This document shows positions 14,805 through 16,665 of a stretch of DNA of 16,665 bases, one piece after another. Each line of letters opens with the position of its first letter. Within the stretch, counting starts at the first letter, position 1. Source of the DNA: Desulfobacteraceae bacterium (GTDB lineage: Bacteria > Desulfobacterota > Desulfobacteria > Desulfobacterales > SURF-15). Where the stretch lies: the NCBI GenBank assembly GCA_003599475.1, contig QZKK01000101.1, positions 1 through 16,665 of the forward strand, written 5' to 3'. The translations under genes were made by a program, and so were the position numbers. The notes under the pieces are model-generated. The model was not told the DNA's origin. It saw only the letters and a program-made list of their open reading frames with translations, and searched no databases.

Positions 14805-16408
14805 AGCAAGCAATGGAAAGCGTACACTTCGAAAAACTGGAAAGGGAGAACAGGCTGCTCAGGGAGCACGTCAAGTCTGCCCAGAACCGATTTGAAGAAA
14901 AAATCGCGGAACTTTCCCTCATCCGTGAACTGGGCATGGGGCTGCTCTACAAGCAGGACTTCGAGCAGGCCTGCGATTTTATCCTGAACGTCATCATTGA
15001 CAATACGGCTGCCCGGAACTGTTCGATCATGCTCCTGGATCGGCAAGAAAGCCGCCTCTTTCTGGTAAGCGCCGCCGATTCCTCAAAAAACAAATTCAGG
15101 ATTCCTGCGGAAAAAATATTCTCCAAAAAAGACCTTGTCTACAGCTTCGCTCTCGGTGAGGGTGTCGCCGGGCAGGCCATGCTTGAAAAGAAGCCGGTCG
15201 TCGTAGACGACGCGAGCTGCTCCAACGGGTTTATTTTCGATCCTGAGAGCAGAGTCAGGATCGGAAGCCTTCTTGTGATCCCGATGCTGGTGGAAAACCA
15301 GCCGATCGGGGTGATCAATCTCAGCCATGAGGATCCCCATGCATTTGATGCCGATGATGTCAACGTTTTCAGCATCATTGCAAGTTACGTGGCGATTTCG
15401 CTGCAGAACATGCTCAACCTGGAAAATCTCAAAATCGAAATCGACCTGCGAAAAAGGGTCGAAACCGAGCTGCGGCAGATTCAGGAAGAGCTTGAAATAC
15501 GGATTCAGAACCGTACAAGCGATTTGGCGGAAACAAACGAGCTCTTGAAAAACGAAATTAACGAAAGGAAGGCTGCACAGGCCGAAGCCCTGGAAGCCAA
15601 GGAACACGCCGAGCTGGCCAACCTGGCAAAAACGGAGTTTCTGGCCAACATGAGCCATGAGCTTCGTACTCCCTTAAACCATATCCTCGGGTTTACCGAA
15701 TTGGTGTTGGACAGGAATTTTGGAGAGTTGAACACGCAGCAGGCCGAGTTCCTCGAAGATGTTGCCATAAGCGGCAAGCACCTGCTTTCTTTGATCAATG
15801 ACATCCTCGATCTTGCCAAGGTGGAGGCCGGCAAACTGGAACTGGAGCTGTCCGAGGTAGATTTGGCAGGGCTTCTGCAGGACAGTCTGATCATGATCAG
15901 GGAAAAAGCGATCAAGCATGGCATCGGGCTGGAAACCGATTCGAGTGGAATTTCCGGTAAGGTCCATGTAGACGAGCGCAAGATGAGGCAGATTCTCTAC
16001 AATCTTCTTTCGAACGCAGCCAAGTTTACACCGGACGGCGGAAAGATCCGGGTGAGTGCGGAAACGGTCCGTTGGGGGGTCCGCGGCGGGCGGCGCCGGA
16101 GCGATGCAAAGGACATGAAATTTATCGCAGGTACGCCCGACGAACCTGCCATCGATGTTGAAAATGTATGTGAATGCATTCTGATTTCGGTGGCGGACAG
16201 TGGAATCGGAATTGCAAAGCAGAATCAGGAGCGGATATTCGACGCATTCGAACAGGTAAAAGATCTCCAAACCGGCCGCAAGCAGGGAACCGGCTTGGGA
16301 CTTTCATTGACCCGCAAGCTGGTCGAGCTGCACGGAGGAAAAATCTGGGTTGAAAGCGACGGAGCGGGGAAAGGGTCGTGTTTTAAATTCGTCCTGCCGC
16401 TGAAGTAG
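14801..16408 (+). CDS. GAF-domain sensor histidine kinase (soluble, no receiver domain)
   Basis: A 535-residue kinase with no transmembrane helix. An N-terminal coiled coil (about 8-40) leads to a GAF sensor domain (about 45-205), a long second coiled coil (about 206-275), HisKA with phospho-accepting H286 in NMSHELRTPLNH, and a HATPase domain with N box NLLSNAAKFT (401-410), G1 DSGIGI (466-471) and G2 GTGLGLSL (496-503). About 40 Arg/Gly-rich residues (420-460) are inserted between the N and G1 boxes. The start is TTG 14801, which shares bases with the HDOD stop (TTGA); ATG 14813 is an alternative. Its response regulator is not in the window. The coupled HDOD protein suggests a cytoplasmic-signal pathway, with the GAF ligand unknown. 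Confidence 0.93.
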   Translation: MKQAMESVHFEKLERENRLLREHVKSAQNRFEEKIAELSLIRELGMGLLYKQDFEQACDFILNVIIDNTAARNCSIMLLDRQESRLFLVSAADSSKNKFRIPAEKIFSKKDLVYSFALGEGVAGQAMLEKKPVVVDDASCSNGFIFDPESRVRIGSLLVIPMLVENQPIGVINLSHEDPHAFDADDVNVFSIIASYVAISLQNMLNLENLKIEIDLRKRVETELRQIQEELEIRIQNRTSDLAETNELLKNEINERKAAQAEALEAKEHAELANLAKTEFLANMSHELRTPLNHILGFTELVLDRNFGELNTQQAEFLEDVAISGKHLLSLINDILDLAKVEAGKLELELSEVDLAGLLQDSLIMIREKAIKHGIGLETDSSGISGKVHVDERKMRQILYNLLSNAAKFTPDGGKIRVSAETVRWGVRGGRRRSDAKDMKFIAGTPDEPAIDVENVCECILISVADSGIGIAKQNQERIFDAFEQVKDLQTGRKQGTGLGLSLTRKLVELHGGKIWVESDGAGKGSCFKFVLPLK

Positions 16409-16603
16409 GGGCTCCACAGGAAGAAGGAAAGAGAATCACAAGTTCCAAGCATCAAATCGCAAACAATAAGGCAAAATCGTCAAAGAAAGAAATATTCAAA
16501 CGAATCAATCGCCGGCAGCAAGGGCTTCCGACTTTTCATAGACCGGAAAGTTTGATTATTGAATATTGACGGTCTCGTAAAAAGTCGAGAATTGACCCTT
16601 TTT
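16409..16603. other. Non-coding spacer after the histidine kinase
   Basis: A-rich, with no convincing ORF. The stretch around 16435-16500 (CACAAGTTCCAAGCATCAAA and following) resembles, from memory, a degenerate 'caaattccaagcaccaaat' repeat seen between genes in many genomes. From 16568, GACGGTCTCGTAAAAAGTC resembles the flank of a REP-like element common in Desulfobacterota. No clear terminator hairpin follows the kinase stop. Confidence 0.3.
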
Positions 16604-16665
16604 GTCATTCCGGCGAAAGCCGGAATCCAGTTATTTCAACAGGTTCTGGATGCCGGATCAAGTCC
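16604..16665 (+). repeat. REP/dRS3-like hairpin repeat, cut by the window end
   Basis: ATTCCGGC (16607-16614), a GAAA loop, and GCCGGAAT (16619-16626) form a perfect 8-bp stem with a GNRA-type tetraloop. A second part begins with CTGGATGCCGGATCAAGTCC at 16646-16665 and is cut by the end of the window; in similar elements I remember, this half closes with a GGCATGAC-like end. Such elements are dispersed intergenic repeats in many proteobacteria, with Neisseria dRS3 a related type. Confidence 0.7.

Noticed and set aside
15083..15658. 191-codon minus-strand frame
   Set aside because: Antisense to the GAF and coiled-coil part of the histidine kinase; no ribosome binding site or motif.
1..16665. 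CRISPR arrays, tRNA, rRNA, transposases or phage genes
   Set aside because: I looked for regularly spaced repeats, cloverleaf-like segments and integrase or transposase motifs and saw none.

Overview
The window reads as ordinary chromosomal DNA from a strictly anaerobic, aromatic-degrading bacterium, most likely a Desulfobacterota (deltaproteobacterial) sulfate reducer or syntroph. The main evidence is a left-hand operon that matches the ATP-independent (class II) benzoyl-CoA reductase, bamB-bamC-bamD-bamE. Fe-S and tungsten enzymes, AcuA-like and other GNAT acetyltransferases, an HDOD/histidine-kinase pair and a terminal hairpin repeat of the ATTCCGGC-GAAA-GCCGGAAT type all fit that assignment. 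Genus and species cannot be read from the sequence.

Layout. (1) 1-5073, minus strand: bamB (tungsten aldehyde:ferredoxin oxidoreductase family catalytic subunit), bamC (polyferredoxin), bamD (HdrD-like CCG protein) and the first 431 codons of bamE (HdrA-like flavoprotein, cut by the window edge). They are transcribed from a strong-looking promoter at about 5241-5193 that carries 11-bp phased direct repeats. (2) 5339-6031, minus strand: rpiA, followed by a possible terminator. (3) 6247-8818, plus strand: a B12-binding radical SAM protein and a small MscS channel, tightly coupled, divergent from rpiA. (4) 8830-10046, minus strand: two adjacent GNAT acetyltransferases, one resembling AcuA, the acetyl-CoA synthetase-modifying enzyme. 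(5) 10330-13712, plus strand: a PHP-domain phosphoesterase whose stop overlaps the open frame of a large, roughly 11-helix MscS-type channel. (6) 13929-16408, plus strand: an HDOD protein overlapping a GAF-domain histidine kinase by 4 nt. (7) 16409-16665: non-coding DNA ending in a REP-like hairpin repeat.

How the genes work together. The bam products would form a membrane-independent electron-transfer complex that reduces benzoyl-CoA to a cyclohexadiene-carboxyl-CoA: electrons enter through flavin (BamE), pass over Fe-S subunits (BamD, BamC) and reach the W-pterin site of BamB. The AcuA-like and second GNAT proteins could tune acyl-CoA synthetases by lysine acylation, but that is inference. 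The two MscS channels and the HDOD/kinase pair belong to general stress and signalling physiology and have no visible link to aromatics.

I found no tRNA, rRNA, CRISPR array, transposase or phage gene. No single feature is clearly an undescribed system. The best leads are the phased repeats at the bam promoter, the AcuA-like protein with a degenerate acetyl-CoA loop, the enlarged PHP protein coupled to a channel gene, and the HDOD protein that keeps a full set of HD-type metal ligands.
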